DNA of 64,000 bases from Tolypeutes matacus (GCA_026826555.1 JAKSZT010053764.1:38377607-38441606), one strand, 5' to 3'. Counted from the stretch's first letter, positions 21,061 through 34,039 are shown. Program-made: numbers and translations. Notes: generated from the sequence alone by a model not told the origin.

Positions 21061-22035
21061 AGCTGGCGGCTCTGTTGCCCTTCCTTCTTGTCATTTGTCC
21101 CGGTTGCAGCACAAGGAACAGTCTTGGTGACTTTGCTGCTTTTCCTGGCTGGTGACTTGCAATCTCAGATTTCTGCAAACCGCCCAATGTCCAGGTGCCC
21201 CGAGGCCAGCTCGTGTGCAGATGCTACGATTGGCTCCATTGATGAATGCCCTTTAAAGGAATTAGGGTGCTGTTTTATAGTTGCATACCAGTGTACTCAG
21301 CAGGGCACCCTGGCATATTTAGGTTCTCATAGGTAGCCAGTACCCAGGATCACTGTCGTTGGGATTGCTGGGAAAACAGAGAAGCAGGCGACTGCCAGCC
21401 TCCGCACCCACCCTCCTAAGCCTAGTGATAGCTCTGGAAATCAAGTTGGTCTTTATGTGGAGTATTGCAAGGGTGGTAGGTTCATAGCAGCCTCCTTACT
21501 CACACACATGTGTGTGCACCAACACCCAACAAATATTTCTTGGGCTTCTGTTCTGTGCCATCCTCTGTGCTAGGTGTGACAAGACAGACATAATTTTTTC
21601 CTCTTATAAGGAAACAGAAAGCAGAAAACTAGTCTGTTTGCATATCAAAATCTAGAATCAGGTGAAGAGCTTCTGATACAGAGCAAAAAAAATAGATTAT
21701 TATTTGTAAATTGGGCTTCTTTTGGTTTGCTATTTGCTAACAGAGCATACCTTTTCCAAAATTCATTTGCCCACCATGTAACGGGTAAGCCAAATACTGT
21801 TTGTAATTTGAATTCAAGGCAAGTGAGCAACTGTCTATTGGAGAGATTCTGTGTGATTCTGGTTTGGAAAGATCAGCTGTGTGATGTGTAGGCCAGCCCC
21901 AGGGGGAGCTGTTGACAGTTGGGGGCTGTTCAGTTACAGGAGCTCCAGCTGGACTGGAGGTTTGAAATATTGGCCTCTTTGTGCAAAGGGAAGGAAAGCA
22001 ATGTCCCTTCTGTGTCCCCTTCTTAGGAAGGAGTC
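21061..22035. other. No recognisable gene
   Basis: A 16-bp palindromic CA/TG run lies at 21501-21516. CCAACAAATATTTCTTGGGC with TCTGTGCTAGGTGTGACAAG (about 21525-21585) looks like an ancient dispersed repeat I cannot assign. The rest is unclassified. Confidence 0.4.
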
Positions 22036-22039
22036 TTGC

Positions 22040-22300
22040 ACAATGGCTAAAACACAGATGTGGGATTTCACCCTCATAAATCCTAGCTCTTCTCTGCCAC
22101 TGGCAATACAGGGCTTAAGTCAAATTAATCTTACCCTGCCTCAGTTCCCCCAGCACAACACGTTCCTACAAAAGCAGAGAGCCAAGAACGTAAGAGTCAC
22201 AACACATGCATTCTGGTTCCAGCTCTACCACATAGACTTGAGAGAAGTCTCATGCTTGGAACGTCGGTTTCCTTCTAAGTCATTAAAGTCTCTCCATTAG
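22040..22300 (+). repeat. Two adjacent MIR fragments
   Basis: The first has CTGCCACTGGCAATACAGGG and TACCCTGCCTCAGTTCCCCC. The second (about 22170-22290) has GCATTCTGGTTCCAGCTCTA and TCGGTTTCCTTCTAAG. Both in sense. Confidence 0.5.
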
Positions 22301-22659
22301 AGGTTGCACTCCTTGAAATCAGAAACTGGACTTATATTTTCAACCCATTGTAGCAATAAGTCCCCAAATCATGTTTGTTGAATAAACTAACAAACCTGTT
22401 CCACAATGCTGATGCTTGCCTTCACCTATTTCCTGCACCTGGAGGCCCAGGGGCCAACACCTGTATGGACATGCCAACGTTTCTCAGCCACAGCTTGGGT
22501 TCCTTATAGGGATGGTGTGTCAGTGAGGTTGGGGTTTTCTAAAAGTAGGCACTACCTTGGGATAATGAACACACTCAGCACTTGTTTATTTTGCATGGAT
22601 TACCTTCCTCTCTCAAAAACTGTTTCCCAATATTGCTTTCTTCATCTTGTAGATATCAC

Positions 22660-22868
22660 CCTATCCCTAGGACCTACCAGGTAAGTATCTATCCAAGGAC
22701 TGATCTAGATTTGAAAATTGCTTTGTCACGGACCTTCTGTATGACTTTGAATGAGTTACTGCATCTCCCAGAAATTCAGTTTTTTCATCAGCTCAATGGG
22801 GAGAATATTCTTGTGTGGTTTCGATCTCTTCTGTGGCAAGGTAGTTGTGAGAATCAAATGAGATGATT
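22660..22868 (+). repeat. MIR element
   Basis: Sense MIR with TATGACTTTGAATGAGTTAC, TCATCAGCTCAATGGGGAGA and GTAGTTGTGAGAATCAAATG. A short (GT)n run follows at 22869-22882. Confidence 0.65.
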
Positions 22869-24430
22869 TGTGTGTGTGTGTGAAAATTGTTTGAAGAGGC
22901 AGAAGTGGCTGTAGAAACCAAAGGTGGAATTCTTGTAATTATCACTTATCAGCATCATCAACAACTCAGTCGGGCTGTTTTTGTCTTCTCAGCCCTCTCA
23001 CAGTTGCCCACTAGTGTCAGCTAAGAAAATAAAAAGAAGCAGAGAATTAAAAAATGCTGAAGTTAAACGCTGCACCCTTTCTAGAGACTGCTTTCCTGAT
23101 CCCTGATGTTTAATTGGATCCTGGTGGCCGAGTTCTTTGTGGAATTTCAGAAAGTCTAAAGTGTATATATGCCATTTGATAGTCATTCATTCATTCATTC
23201 ATTTTATTTTCATTCAGCAAGTAATTATTGAACATCAACTGTGTACACAGATGAACCAAACATAGATATGCTCTTGTGATTTTTTTTCAAAATGATGAGA
23301 GATAGGACCTAGATCAAAAGAGAGATAAGGCTTATATAAAAAACTACAATATAAAGTAGAAAATAAGTGCTACTGTTATCAGAGCTATAGTATGGTGCTG
23401 TGGTTGCAGTGAAGAGGAAGAGAGAATTTACAGAACAAGAAATTTCCACTGAGGAGCAGGAAGGCTTATTAGAGGAAATGATTTTCTAACTGAGCCTGGA
23501 AAGGTGGGGAGAATTTGAACTTGTAGAGATGCGGTCGGGGGAGGGAAGGTGTCTGCTGGGGGTAAAAAGGCTGAGTAAAGACAGGCACAGGAATGAATGA
23601 GTTCCTCCACTCCATTCTCAATGCCTCAATCTCCTTTTGTGACCTTGAAGTCCCCTTGACCCCTAGTGTGGGTTGTGCTCCTGTGTTGAAGCTTTTTTTT
23701 TTTTTTTTTTTTTTTGCTTTCTGTTTGTTTTTAATTTTTTTTAAAACAAACTTGATCACCCTTAAGTTTCTAAAATTAATCAGCTCTCTCACCATGCAGT
23801 AGATCTGAGCATGAGAGCCTCCTGGCTCCTGCTAGCATCATCATATGATGCCAGCAGCCCATTTTTAACTTCTGGAGTGTGAGGTGTACTTCAAAGCCCT
23901 CTTCTGTTAACCAAGCCTTGGGAGGTGTCATGTCCAGCCACAGCTTCTCAATTATTGGATCTCCCGACCCTGTGACTTTCATCCAAATGAAAATGGGGTT
24001 CAACGCCTATAGGTAGCTGATGTGAAGTAGAAATTAAATTGAGGTCAAGAAGCTGTTAGTCCAGTGCATGGGAAGAATCACCAAACTGGTCTAAGATATT
24101 AAGCCAAGGCAGGAAACAAAGCATAGCATTCCACATGATCAACTCTGCTTTAGTGTGAATGCTTGAGAGGGCCTCATCTACTTGTTCATTCTGTGGAAAA
24201 CCTGGCCTTGCCTCCTAAGTTAGGTTATACTGTATGACTCCCCCAGACACACCCAAGTAGCAAAATAAACCAAGTAGGTATTCCTTTATTCTTACCTAGA
24301 TATATGTTGATTTAGGAAGTTGGGTTACCTTAGAATATAAGATGATGATTCTTAGACTTTTGGATCTTATGGATTGGTAAATTTTTAAAAACTGGGATTC
24401 AGCATAAGGTTAACTTTTTATTTTTTAAAA
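22869..24430. other. Unclassified DNA with simple repeats
   Basis: (ATTC)n at 23184-23203 is followed by an ancient-repeat-like GTAATTATTGAACATCAACT block. A poly(T) run of about 23 lies at 23693-23715. No gene signal. Confidence 0.45.
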
Positions 24431-24575
24431 ATATTTTTATTTATTTTATTTTTATTTTTTATTAAAGCATTGTAGGTTTGCAAAAAAAAAAAAAAGCATG
24501 CAGAAAGCACAGAGTTCCCATGTACTGCACACTTTTCCCCTGCTACTAATATTTTGCATTAGTGCACAACTTTTT
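24431..24575 (-). mobile_element. Short L1 3' UTR fragment (antisense)
   Basis: TTTTATTAAAGCATTGTAGG, an internal poly(A) run, and CTAATATTTTGCATTAGTGC resemble the antisense L1 3' UTR at 4400-4660. Confidence 0.5.
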
Positions 24576-26404
24576 ATTTTGTCAAGTTGAAGATATTAGG
24601 CAAAAGAATCCCAGACAACTGCAAACGGATCATCATTTATAAAAGAAATAGAATATTCACATCAATTATTGGGAAGGCATAATCTCAGAATAAAGGACAG
24701 TCCTGTCAAGAAAGCATAGTTGGTAATCTTCTACCTATACTTTTGCTCTAAAATCTCTAAAATGCTACCTTAAAGTGGGCTCAGGTGGTGGGATGTCATT
24801 TGGGGACTCCGTATCAGATGAGAATCGACTTGATCAATCTATGGGGGGAAAGATGCTGCATGGGGTGAGGGGCTTCGTGGGGGCATGGATGGTTTTGGAT
24901 GTGGCCACATTGGTTCTATGAGGTGTATTTTGAATTGGCATCATGTTTCCTGGCATTTGGTCGAGGCAATGGTGTGGCCCAATTCAATATTATTCTGAGT
25001 CATTTGTGGGAAGGGAAATTTAATTCTCTGGGAACCCTTGATGGTATTTGTGTTAAATCATTTGTCTGCTGTTTAATGATTTATAGACGCAGAGTAAAGA
25101 GGTCCCGGAATTGCATTCCTGATTGTTCTACCCACCAACCCCTCCTTCATGCCACTCCAAGTTAGAGAAATAATTTAGTAGTGAATCCACCCAAGGCACT
25201 ATTCTTTGGCTTACTCATTCCTCATCTATATTTTTATAGCCTACTGATATTGGGCTTTTAGATGAGTGTAAAGACTTCTTGAGGATACTTAAGGGGGTGC
25301 TGTGTTGTATTTTGTGCTATTAATATGCCGAATGGCTTTTGCATTTTTAACTCAGCAATTAGGTTCTCCCCAAACTTGATGGGCCCATTTTGGTTTCTAA
25401 ATTGCGATCTGATTTTCCATTCTTGAGGTCATAGTCTTAATGGGGACAGGCTTTTGGTGCTCATTGAAGCAGGGACTTATTAGAAGGGTTACTCTCTACT
25501 TTGTGTTGATGGGACCTCATATATCAGGCTTCTCCACACAGGCCATCTATAATTTAGTGTAGGGTGTGCCCATGGATGTAATGTTTCAGCAATTGCAGTG
25601 CTTATGAGTAATGGACAACATACAATGGTAACAATAAATCAGAGGGACCAGGCCCAGTCCTTTATGGTCAGATTCACTGTCTATGAGGGAGGAAGGCTGA
25701 AAATCAGTGATTTTCATTACCTGGGAGCTTTCCAGATCATGATGTCATAGAAAGCACATTTCTTGACCTTTATTATTATTATATTTTGAGTGGCTATATA
25801 AAATAGATATTACTGGTTGGACAAGAAGACATGGAAAAAAAGTAGCTCCATGCTATTTTTTTTAAAAAGGTATTGCAGTTCATTTCAAAGGAATGACATT
25901 TTGACAAAGTGAGTGAACTTGAGTTGTAATGTATATAAAGAGGCAGAATGATGTAGGAGACCTCAGCTTGCGTGGTATGTTATGTAAGTCAGAGAGCCAG
26001 TGAAATTAGGATTTATTTTCTTGAGATGCAAATCTGGAATGGGGTGGCTCAGGAATCAAAACCTGGTTCCAGTGCATAGACATACACATTGCAAAGTACA
26101 ATAGTGTGCCTAGAACACTCTTTAAAATGTTGAATTGGCTAAGGGCCATTCTTGGACTACATGTTTTTGTGACAGGCAGACCTCAAATTTCCATCATTGG
26201 CCATAAATATTCCATGCTAGATCAAACTTGGCCATGTCTCTTCAAAATAGTTCTTTCTGATGTTGGGAGGGAGATGTAGCGGTCAAAGTTTGCAGGAGGA
26301 AATGCTTAGCAGAAGTCTCAGAGGAAAAGATACCCCCTGGTGCTTGAAAAACTCCAGTGCTGTGAAATGCAAACCTCTACGAAGCTGGATTAGGTAGGAT
26401 TAAA
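24576..26404. other. Longest stretch in this part without a recognised repeat
   Basis: About 1.8 kb in which I recognise no SINE, LINE, LTR or gene. The block at 24770-25700 has a mixed, non-repetitive texture and one 88-codon frame (24899-25165) with no recognised domain. It could be an old retroelement interior or conserved non-coding DNA; I cannot decide. Confidence 0.4.
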
Positions 26405-26625
26405 ATGCATGCGCTCTGGAGCCAAGTCCATCTCAGATTTTATTTCCTGCCTCTGCCATTTATTTACCTCTTATGATCTTGGGCAAGTTACTTAACCTTT
26501 CAGAAGTGCAGTTTCTTTGTCTCTAAAATGGGGAAGAAGTATCTGCCTCTTAAGGTTGTTTTGAAGAGCATATGAGGTTATATGCACAAAACGCCTGGAT
26601 TAGTGCTAAGTAACAATCTCTCCTC
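26405..26625 (+). repeat. MIR element
   Basis: Nearly complete sense MIR: GCGCTCTGGAGCCAAGTCCA, TGATCTTGGGCAAGTTACTT, TCTCTAAAATGGGGAAGAAG and TTAGTGCTAAGTAACAAT. Confidence 0.85.
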
Positions 26626-27062
26626 CCCTGTATTCTGAAGTAGAAATGGAGTCATCAGGAAGCTGCTAGTTCTACAGACTCAGTAATCTCTTAGTATCCT
26701 TGATAGTAGTGTGATGGTCACAAGTGAAAGGCAGAAGCCTGTGCTGTGTACCAAGAAAGAATGATGAACAATTTAATTACTTATGGTTGGCAAGGCCATC
26801 TTTTCAAAATCAGCCTTCAGCAAAATCATTTATACCTGTGAGAACAAAAAAAAATCTACAGGAAAATTTGATTTGCACAGCTTGCTTCTTAGATGAGAGA
26901 CACTTTCTTATATTGATGTATGAAATTAGGCATGGAATCCTACTTCAGCTAATAAATGCTTGTCTTTTGCAACAAAAATGTAAACATGGCTCTTTGCTTA
27001 GAGTGCATAAATAAATGGGAATTTAGGTGAATAGGCTTCACTTGTAACATGGGATAATAATA
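26626..27062. other. No recognisable feature
   Basis: A 96-codon frame (26724-27014) has no domain or motif I recognise, and the region carries no repeat hallmarks. Confidence 0.4.
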
Positions 27063-27075
27063 ATGATCATTTATT

Positions 27076-27200
27076 TTTTTAATTTTTTTTTATTTTTTTA
27101 TTTTTATTTTTATTTTTTTACCGGGAGGTACTGGGGATCGAACCCTGGTCTCTCCATATGGTAGACGGACGCCGAACCTCTTGAGCCACATCCGTTTCCC
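27076..27200 (-). mobile_element. DAS-type SINE, monomer, recent
   Basis: Long T/A-rich tail on the plus strand, then antisense head with GGGGATCGAACCCTGG and GAGCCACATCCGTTTCCC. ATGATCATTTATT at 27063-27075 and 27201-27213 is a perfect target-site duplication. Confidence 0.93.
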
Positions 27201-27213
27201 ATGATCATTTATT

Positions 27214-27929
27214 GAGCACATACTGTATGCTAAGAGCAGGAAGCTTTGGTTGTGCTATTTTGACCTTTGTAATCACCAGATCTTATACTTTGCTCTTTGC
27301 TCTAAAAAAACAAATTATTTTTTAAAAAGCTAATTCATAATGGTATATGCAAGCCATGAAAGCCAAACATAATAAAACTAAACAACAATGTGACAAAACT
27401 CTGCCTAAGGAATCATATCTTAGTAGTTATATAGGAACCTGCAAAAATCTGACACGAGGAAAATTTGCCAAAGGTGAAACTAATCAATGCAAAATAAAAA
27501 AGACAATGGCTAAAAACACACAGGGCAAAAAAAAAATTTTTTTGATTGAACATTTATGATGGAAAACTCAAGGCTTTGTGAAAAAATTTAGATCTGAAAA
27601 ACTTGGGATAGTAAAATGGGATTTAGCAAGACTATTGGCTACGGCAAAACAAAACAAATGACAACAAAACCTTCACAGTAACTGGTGCTAAACTTTTAAA
27701 CTTTGATGTGGACATAAAACTAATGAAAGGGCGAAATTTGTACTGTAGACGTTCCATGGAAAACAATCTCAATTAAAATAATTTCATTAGAATAAAAATG
27801 AGAAATGGAAAAAATATTGGATATCATTTAACTAATCCAGGAATTAAACCGACAATGGAATGTACTCCTGAAACACCTCTTTACACAAATGTCTTAATGA
27901 TGGTGAAATCTGTACAAGAAGCTCCAGCA
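27214..27929. other. A-rich unclassified stretch, possibly an old retrocopy
   Basis: Strongly A-rich plus strand with many broken lysine-rich frames (for example 27347-27559). The texture could be a decayed retrotransposed sequence in sense, but I recognise no parent. Confidence 0.3.
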
Positions 27930-28378
27930 ATGCTCCATCACCTTGCTGTGTGTGGCATCGGCCCTCCGTGGTCTGGCTCCCAACCCCTCTGCCTCTTCTC
28001 CTCCATTCAGCCCTGGTTCCTTGAGCTCCAGCCACACTGGCCTCCTCTCTGGTCCATGCAAATTCCAAGCACATTCTCCTTGGGCCTTTGGTCTTGTCCT
28101 TTCCTCTGCCTGGAACACTGTATCACTCCATAGTGGTTTCTTCTCAGATGTCACTCTTCAAGAGAGACCTTCTCAGACCACTCTTGACAGCCTTACCCTG
28201 CCTTCTTTCCTGTCATGGTAATTACTACTTCCTGACATTGTGAAATCTATCTACTTGTTTATTTGGCTGCCTCCTCCACGATGATAAGAGCTCCAAAGGG
28301 TTTAGCTCATTGCTCAAACTGCAGTGTCTTGAAGAGAGCTTGACACGCAGGAGGCTCAACAAATATTGGTCGAACAAA
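27930..28378 (+). mobile_element. LINE-2 (L2) 3' end
   Basis: Classic L2 3' blocks: CTGGTTCCTTGAGCTCCAGC, CTTTCCTCTGCCTGGAACAC, CTCTTCAAGAGAGACCTTCT, CTACTTGTTTATTTGGCTGC and the terminal CTCAACAAATATTGGTCGAA. Confidence 0.85.
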
Positions 28379-28599
28379 TTCTCCTTAAAATGTTTTGTTG
28401 TATTTGTTAGCAGGAACCAACATTTTCCTTGGATCAAACTCCAGGATCACACAGTCCAAGGAGTCGAAGTTGTAGGGTAAAAATGACAGGATCAAAATAT
28501 CCTGCTTTGCCAGGCCCCATGCTCAACACGCATGACCATTAGTGCTGCTTGCTGGTGGTTCTGATTTTCTTCCTTCTGGGCACATGGATGGATTTTACT

Positions 28600-28912
28600 T
28601 CCCTGCTTCTTGAAGATAGGTGTGGACATAGCATTTGCCTTGGCCAATGAAAGTAGCAGAAGGGATGCTAAGTCACTTCTAGGTTCAGAATTAACATGTG
28701 ATTTGTCCCTGTCATGGCAAAAGGCTCTAGATGATGGCAGCTTTATCAGCCTTGGTTCTTGAGTGAGGATGGCTGGGACTGGAGCTCTCCCACCTACCTG
28801 AGTTGGACAGGCAGTATGAGGCAGAACTAAACCTTTGTGGTTTTAAGTTACAGAGATTCTAGACTTGTTTGTTACTGTAGCATAATTGAGCCCAAACTGA
28901 CTGATACAAGTT
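28600..28912 (+). mobile_element. Ancient MLT1 LTR fragment
   Basis: Old-MLT1 signs in sense: CCTTGGCCAATGAAAGTAGC, TTTGTGGTTTTAAGTTACAG and the end block AACTGACTGATACAA. Confidence 0.6.
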
Positions 28913-28919
28913 ATACCCC

Positions 28920-29095
28920 CTAACTCATTTAATATTTATACTGCCCTTAGGAGACAGCCATTGTTATTCCCGTTTACCACTATGGAAACTGATCTCATAG
29001 AGGTTGAGTAATTTGACAAAAGTCACATAGTTACAAAGTGGCCGAACTGAAATTTGAACCCAATTCTGATTGATTCTATGACTTGAGCTCTTAGA
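28920..29095 (-). repeat. MIR element, antisense
   Basis: ACTATGGAAACTGATCTCAT, AGGTTGAGTAATTTGACAA, TTTGAACCCAATTCTGATTG: the reverse complement of MIR. Confidence 0.75.
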
Positions 29096-29199
29096 TGTAA
29101 GCTTGCCCAACTTCTTGGTACATTATCAAACATGTTATAATTCATATGGGCAAAAATACGCTCTTAAGAGCCAAACAGCTGCAATCAAAACTAGATAAG

Positions 29200-29586
29200 G
29201 GAAGTGGATGTGGCTCAACCAGTTGGGTGCCTGCCTACCACATGGGAGATCATGGGTTTGGGTCCTAGTGCCTCCTAAAGAAGGGGAGCAGATGCTGCAC
29301 CCACTGCAACAAGCTAGACGCTGCACCTGCTGCAACAAGCAGATGCCTAAACAAACAGATGACTAAACGAGCAGATGCCTTAAGTCAGCAGATGCTGCAG
29401 CCCGCGGGGAGAGGATGTGGCTCAGGTCATTGGGCACTCGCCTCCCATGTGGGAGGTCCCAGGTTCAGATTCCAGTACCTCTTGGAGAAGGTGAACAAAC
29501 AATGAAAAGACAGACGAGAGAACCATCTGGGGGAGGGGGGATTAAAAAAATAAAGTAAATTAAAAAAACTAAAAACAAAAGAAAAA
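29200..29586 (+). mobile_element. Dimeric DAS-type SINE
   Basis: Head GAAGTGGATGTGGCTCAACC, a linker of GCAGATGC-type repeats, a second unit near GAGAGGATGTGGCTCAGG, a GGGGGAGGGGGG tract and an A-rich tail. CAAAACTAGATAAG (29186-29199) and CAAAACTGGATAAG (29587-29600) form a target-site duplication with one mismatch. Confidence 0.9.
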
Positions 29587-29600
29587 CAAAACTGGATAAG

Positions 29601-31689
29601 CATTTAAGTTCTTTCAAAAGCAAATGATGTGTCAGTCATCCAGAGAGATCATCAGAATTGCAGGTATCAAGTTTTTTTTGACTGTTGGTATGCACAATGA
29701 ATTAAATATTAAAACCCACTTGAAAGTAATTTGGATCTGATGACTTTGAAAGGGGCCTGAAATAGTTCCCATTTGGGCAGCGTTTTTTTTTTTTTTCCCC
29801 TGCATATCTCAATTTAGGAGAAATTGAAAATCCCAGTGGCTTTACCTAAAAACAAAACAGATAAATAAAACAAACTGATAAATCTATTTTAGAAGGCTCT
29901 GCATATTCTCTCCATTTGGACAAGTTTAGAGGAAGTCAGACTATTTGAAGGTCATGGGAGGGCATGGACCAGGGTCCAGGACAGCAGCAGTATGCCTCAG
30001 AGGCATGGGGCTTCAGGATTCTGTCTGCAATAGTGATTATATACATATATATGTTTATATATATATATATACACACACACCCACCCTTCATACTAAAGTA
30101 CAACACAGAGCTGGTGTGGGGGGCAGGGTGGGAGCAACACTCCTTTTTCTAAGTTCCCATGACTGCCACTTCTTTTTCTTTTAATCAAGCAGGAGTCAAT
30201 GGCCGAGTTCTGTTTCTACAATGGTTTTCTTTATTTCTATTTAAGTCAATTATGATTTGAATTCCATTTCTAAGTTCCTCCATATATGGCCTATCCAGAT
30301 AAGAAGATAATTCTTAAAACACGAAGAGCACTACTTTTACAAAATTAGGATGGTATAGTCATTTCATTTGCAGATAATTGTGTTCCAGTGGGCTTCTTTT
30401 AGGATGTCAGCCATAATGTGTGTGTGAATACACATACACATAATACATGATGAGGACGAATTAAGAAGAATTGCCGAATCCCTTCTGGTGGGGCCATGTG
30501 GTTTGAGCAAAATTATGGACATGTTGAAATGTAGATGACTTTCTATTTTACCCATGTCTCAGGGCAGCATAGGACAAGGGTCAGGCAAGTGAGGGTCAGA
30601 ATGTGGTCCTTTAAAAGCTGGACTAGCTTAAATAGTGAGGCTCACGTGCATTAACATTCTTTACCAAAAGGACCTCCACACACTGAGTATGTGGTTTCTC
30701 TCTCAGGTTGAGAAAATGCAATTTAGTCTTTCAGATGCAGAATTCTACTTCTTCATTGCAATCGAAGGGGCCTGTTAGGAAGAGGATGGCAGAGTAAGTC
30801 TCTGGACTCACGTGCAGCCCCATGGTGTCTCAACAAGAAATTCAAGATGAGCTGGGGTTCAGGAGAGCTCTGCTGAGTCTCACAAGTACCAAAGAAAACA
30901 GTTGGGGTTGCTCTGGCCACAAATCTCATTTTAAAGAGAGCTAGGTAAAGGAAGCTGTTGTGGAAAGAGCAATTGTGGGCACTAATGAAAAGCCGAGAGA
31001 AGAGAAAATCAATAAGCACCCGTGTGTGGCTCTGAAGGCCATTCTTTGTGGTCAGGAGTAGGTGGTCTTACCAAGTGCGTGCGTGTGTATGTGTGTGTGT
31101 GAACGCATGCAGTACTGCAAGGAGCAGAGACGCAGTAGATTGTGGCAATTCTTGCCCAACTGAGTGTGACTGACAGAGTCCCATCAAGGAGATGAGCGCA
31201 GGGAATGGGAGATGGTAGCTGGGCTCTGAAGGGGTGAAGGAGGGAGGCTGGCAAGGAGCAGTGCTGAAGGCTTGAGGCCAGTACATAATTTAGTGGCCCG
31301 ATGACATGCAAAGGGCCATCAGTTCAGCCTCCGGGCAGTGGGGAAAGATGAGCAGAACTTGGGAAAACAAGCAGTGAACGAAGAACAGTGGTCCTGGGAG
31401 GTTAAGGAGATGAGGGGGTAGGGCAGCATGGTGACAGTGGTGCCAAGTTCACTGTGGCGGGGGCTGCTGGGGAGGGCTACCTCATTTGGTTCTCTCTGGT
31501 ATCTCATACTGTGGGACTGGGGGGAGATGTTTGGTTGGTTGCAGGAGCAGTTAGCACTCAGGTATTTAGGGAGGACCTGATTTCTCAACCCCCAGCCTTT
31601 GGGACAGAATGTTTTTTTTTTTCAAAGGTGACCATAACAATAGCTTATATCCACATGTTCTTTAGAACTTTGCCACTCTCCCATCACGA
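29601..31689. other. Unclassified DNA with AT/AC simple repeats
   Basis: An alternating (TA)n run passes into (CA)n at about 30036-30083, and a (GT)n patch lies near 31078-31102. The rest shows no recognised repeat or gene. Opposite-strand frames at 31009-31588 overlap one another. Confidence 0.45.
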
Positions 31690-32175
31690 GGTGCAGTATG
31701 ATACAAGAAAAACTTTTCAACGCCATTTAATTTAGGATCTCATAGCTTTATTGAGCAATTCATGAATGGGGCAGCATCCCATTCAGAAAGTGGTAGGGAG
31801 TGGAAAGGGGAAGTTCCTATGCCGTGAATGCAGAAACAAGTGAGGAAATGTTCTGATTGGCTGACATGAGGTTTCCATTTTATATGGGGGGAGGGGGTCT
31901 CTTACAAAGTGGGGAACAGATACATATTGATTAGTGTGCTATGCTTATCCTTTCTGATAAAATGTCTCTATTGGATCTAAACTAGTTTATCACCAGGTGT
32001 TGCTTATCTGCAGTTCTGTAGGGTGTGTTCCATGTCCTCGGAAATCCCCTGCATCCCCTGCAGGTTAATTGTTTTTGTCTTCTGGAAAAGCCCTTCTCAG
32101 AAAGGGGTTCTGTCCTGGCAACGCCCAATGCAGGCGGCCATTTTATTTTACCTAATAAATCTAATTCTGCTTCTC
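31690..32175. other. Possible antisense LTR, unassigned
   Basis: CATAGCTTTATTGAGCAATT near the left end resembles an antisense polyadenylation region, and the adjacent text has LTR-like texture. I could not match a family. Confidence 0.25.
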
Positions 32176-32179
32176 TTGA

Positions 32180-32567
32180 ATGAATCTCTGTGTCCAATAG
32201 AATTTGGTGAAAGTGATACTGCATAATTTCAAGGCTAGGAAAAAAAAGCAACGCCACTTCTCTCTTGGGCATTTTAGCTATAGACTTATTCTGAGGCTCA
32301 GGCCACCATATAAACAATCGAATAACCCTATAGCGGCCACGTTGTGAGGAAGCTCAAGCAAGCCCGCATGGAGAAGCCCCAAGCTTCCATGAAGAGAGAG
32401 AAATGCTGCACCAGTAGCCAGCTGCTCCAGGTCTTCTCCCCAGCCTCAGCAATTGACTGAGTTCTTCCTGAATCCTGACTCACAGAAACTGTGAGAAATA
32501 ATGAAATAATTGTTGTTTTTAAGCCACTAAGGTTTTAGGGTGCTTTATTATGCAATAATAATATAGG
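32180..32567 (+). mobile_element. Ancient MLT1 LTR
   Basis: TGTGTCCAATAGAATTTGGT, AAGCAAGCCCGCATGGAGAA, GAAACTGTGAGAAATAATGA, TTTTTAAGCCACTAAGGTTT and a terminal GCTTTATTATGCAATAATAA follow the old-MLT1 order in sense. Confidence 0.65.
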
Positions 32568-32584
32568 AACCCCTTCACACTTTT

Positions 32585-33105
32585 GCCCAACTGCCACTTA
32601 CCTTGTGAAATCTTCTCCGACTCTAGAAGCCATAACTTCCTCCCTTGAAACACCTCTCCCCACTCAGCCATCTGATATTCCAGCTCTCAGCATTTCCCTC
32701 CATGTAGAGCTCAGTTTTGCTGGTGCTTGTCCCCATTTTCTTCAGGTTCTCCAGGAAATTTCAAACTTTTCTTCCCTTTATTTTGCAGAATCCACTGTGT
32801 CCCAGATCCTCCTTCTAAGCCTGCAGACCTATCCTCATCTCAGCTCTCTCAGTAACAAGAGGATCTCCAGGGATCAGATCTCACATTCCTTAAGAGGGTT
32901 TGTGCTCCAGTGTTGGTGATGAGGTTTTTAGTATAACAGTTAATCTTGAACAGTTAAACTATTCACCCACTGGAGGCTGTGTCTGATCCATCTTTGCATC
33001 CCCAGAGATAGTTTGGCAATTGGCAGAGAAAAGGTTCTCAATAAAATTGTGCTAATGGATAAATGGATGGATGGGTACATGGCTGATGGGTCAATGGATG
33101 GCTAG
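32585..33105 (+). mobile_element. Probable L2 3' part ending in a GGAT-rich repeat
   Basis: CCACTTACCTTGTGAAATCT and GGCTGTGTCTGATCCATCTT fit an L2 3' region in sense. An imperfect (ATGG)n stretch follows at about 33056-33103. Confidence 0.45.
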
Positions 33106-34035
33106 AGAAAAACGCTTGGAAAATATAAAGTGAGATTGGCAAAATTGTGCTGTGCATGCTGCCGATTTCTCAAATCCATGCCTATGGAAGGCATTGCTAC
33201 AGTCCCAATGCTCCTTCTGGGGGACCCAAGAGGCTGCCTCATGATCTTTTTGTAACACGGAACTACAAACAGAAACTAGCAATCAATCATATTTTGTACT
33301 GAAGAGGTCTAAAAGCATAATGACTCCTTTGCACTCTTACAGTTTATCAAAAATATTGTTCAAAAAAAGAAGTCAAAATTTCTTATATAACTATTTCCTG
33401 GCTGTCCTTTTCTCCATAAGTTTAAGCAGATTTCATTAAATCCACATACATGTTCTTGTGGTTTTCATGTGCATAGGTTCCACATTAAGAGATAATATCC
33501 CAACTCTTCATGGCCTTTGCAGTTGACTGGAGTGTGGTGAAGTCTTTAAGCAAAGAGTACATCTCAAAAGAGGAACAAATAATAAAGCATAGCATGGGAC
33601 TCTGGAAGTCGATACGGTCAATAATGCTGGCATTGCTTACGACCAATCACTTACCAGGATGACAGGACCAGTGGAGAAAGGAAATTGCCCACCTGCCCAC
33701 ATAATTGCGCCGATTGCTAGCATCTGTTAATAGGCCATAAAAAAATCAATCCAAGAGAAGTATAAAGAGATACATATGAGGCTAGATTTCTGTTATTATT
33801 GGTCTTCATTTCACAGCCACATTCTCAACACTACCCGTGAGAAGAGGATGACATGTCTGATAAATTATCCTGTCAGTCTCCTGAGATATCTGCTTTTGTG
33901 TCCTCCATTTATTGTGAGTGATTTAAAAATTTTTTTTCTGTACTTTATGGGTGTTGATTTTCATAATACCATGCCTTGATTCTATGGAAAGGGGAGGGGC
34001 TTTTATAAGAGGAACGACTGTACCCTTTGTTGTGC
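33106..34035. other. No recognisable feature
   Basis: AT-rich, only short chance frames, no repeat hallmark seen. Confidence 0.45.
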
Positions 34036-34039
34036 ATAG

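Noticed and set aside
30036..30083. TATA-type promoter in the alternating AT run
   Set aside because: It is a (TA)n/(CA)n simple repeat with no gene, initiator or CpG context beside it.
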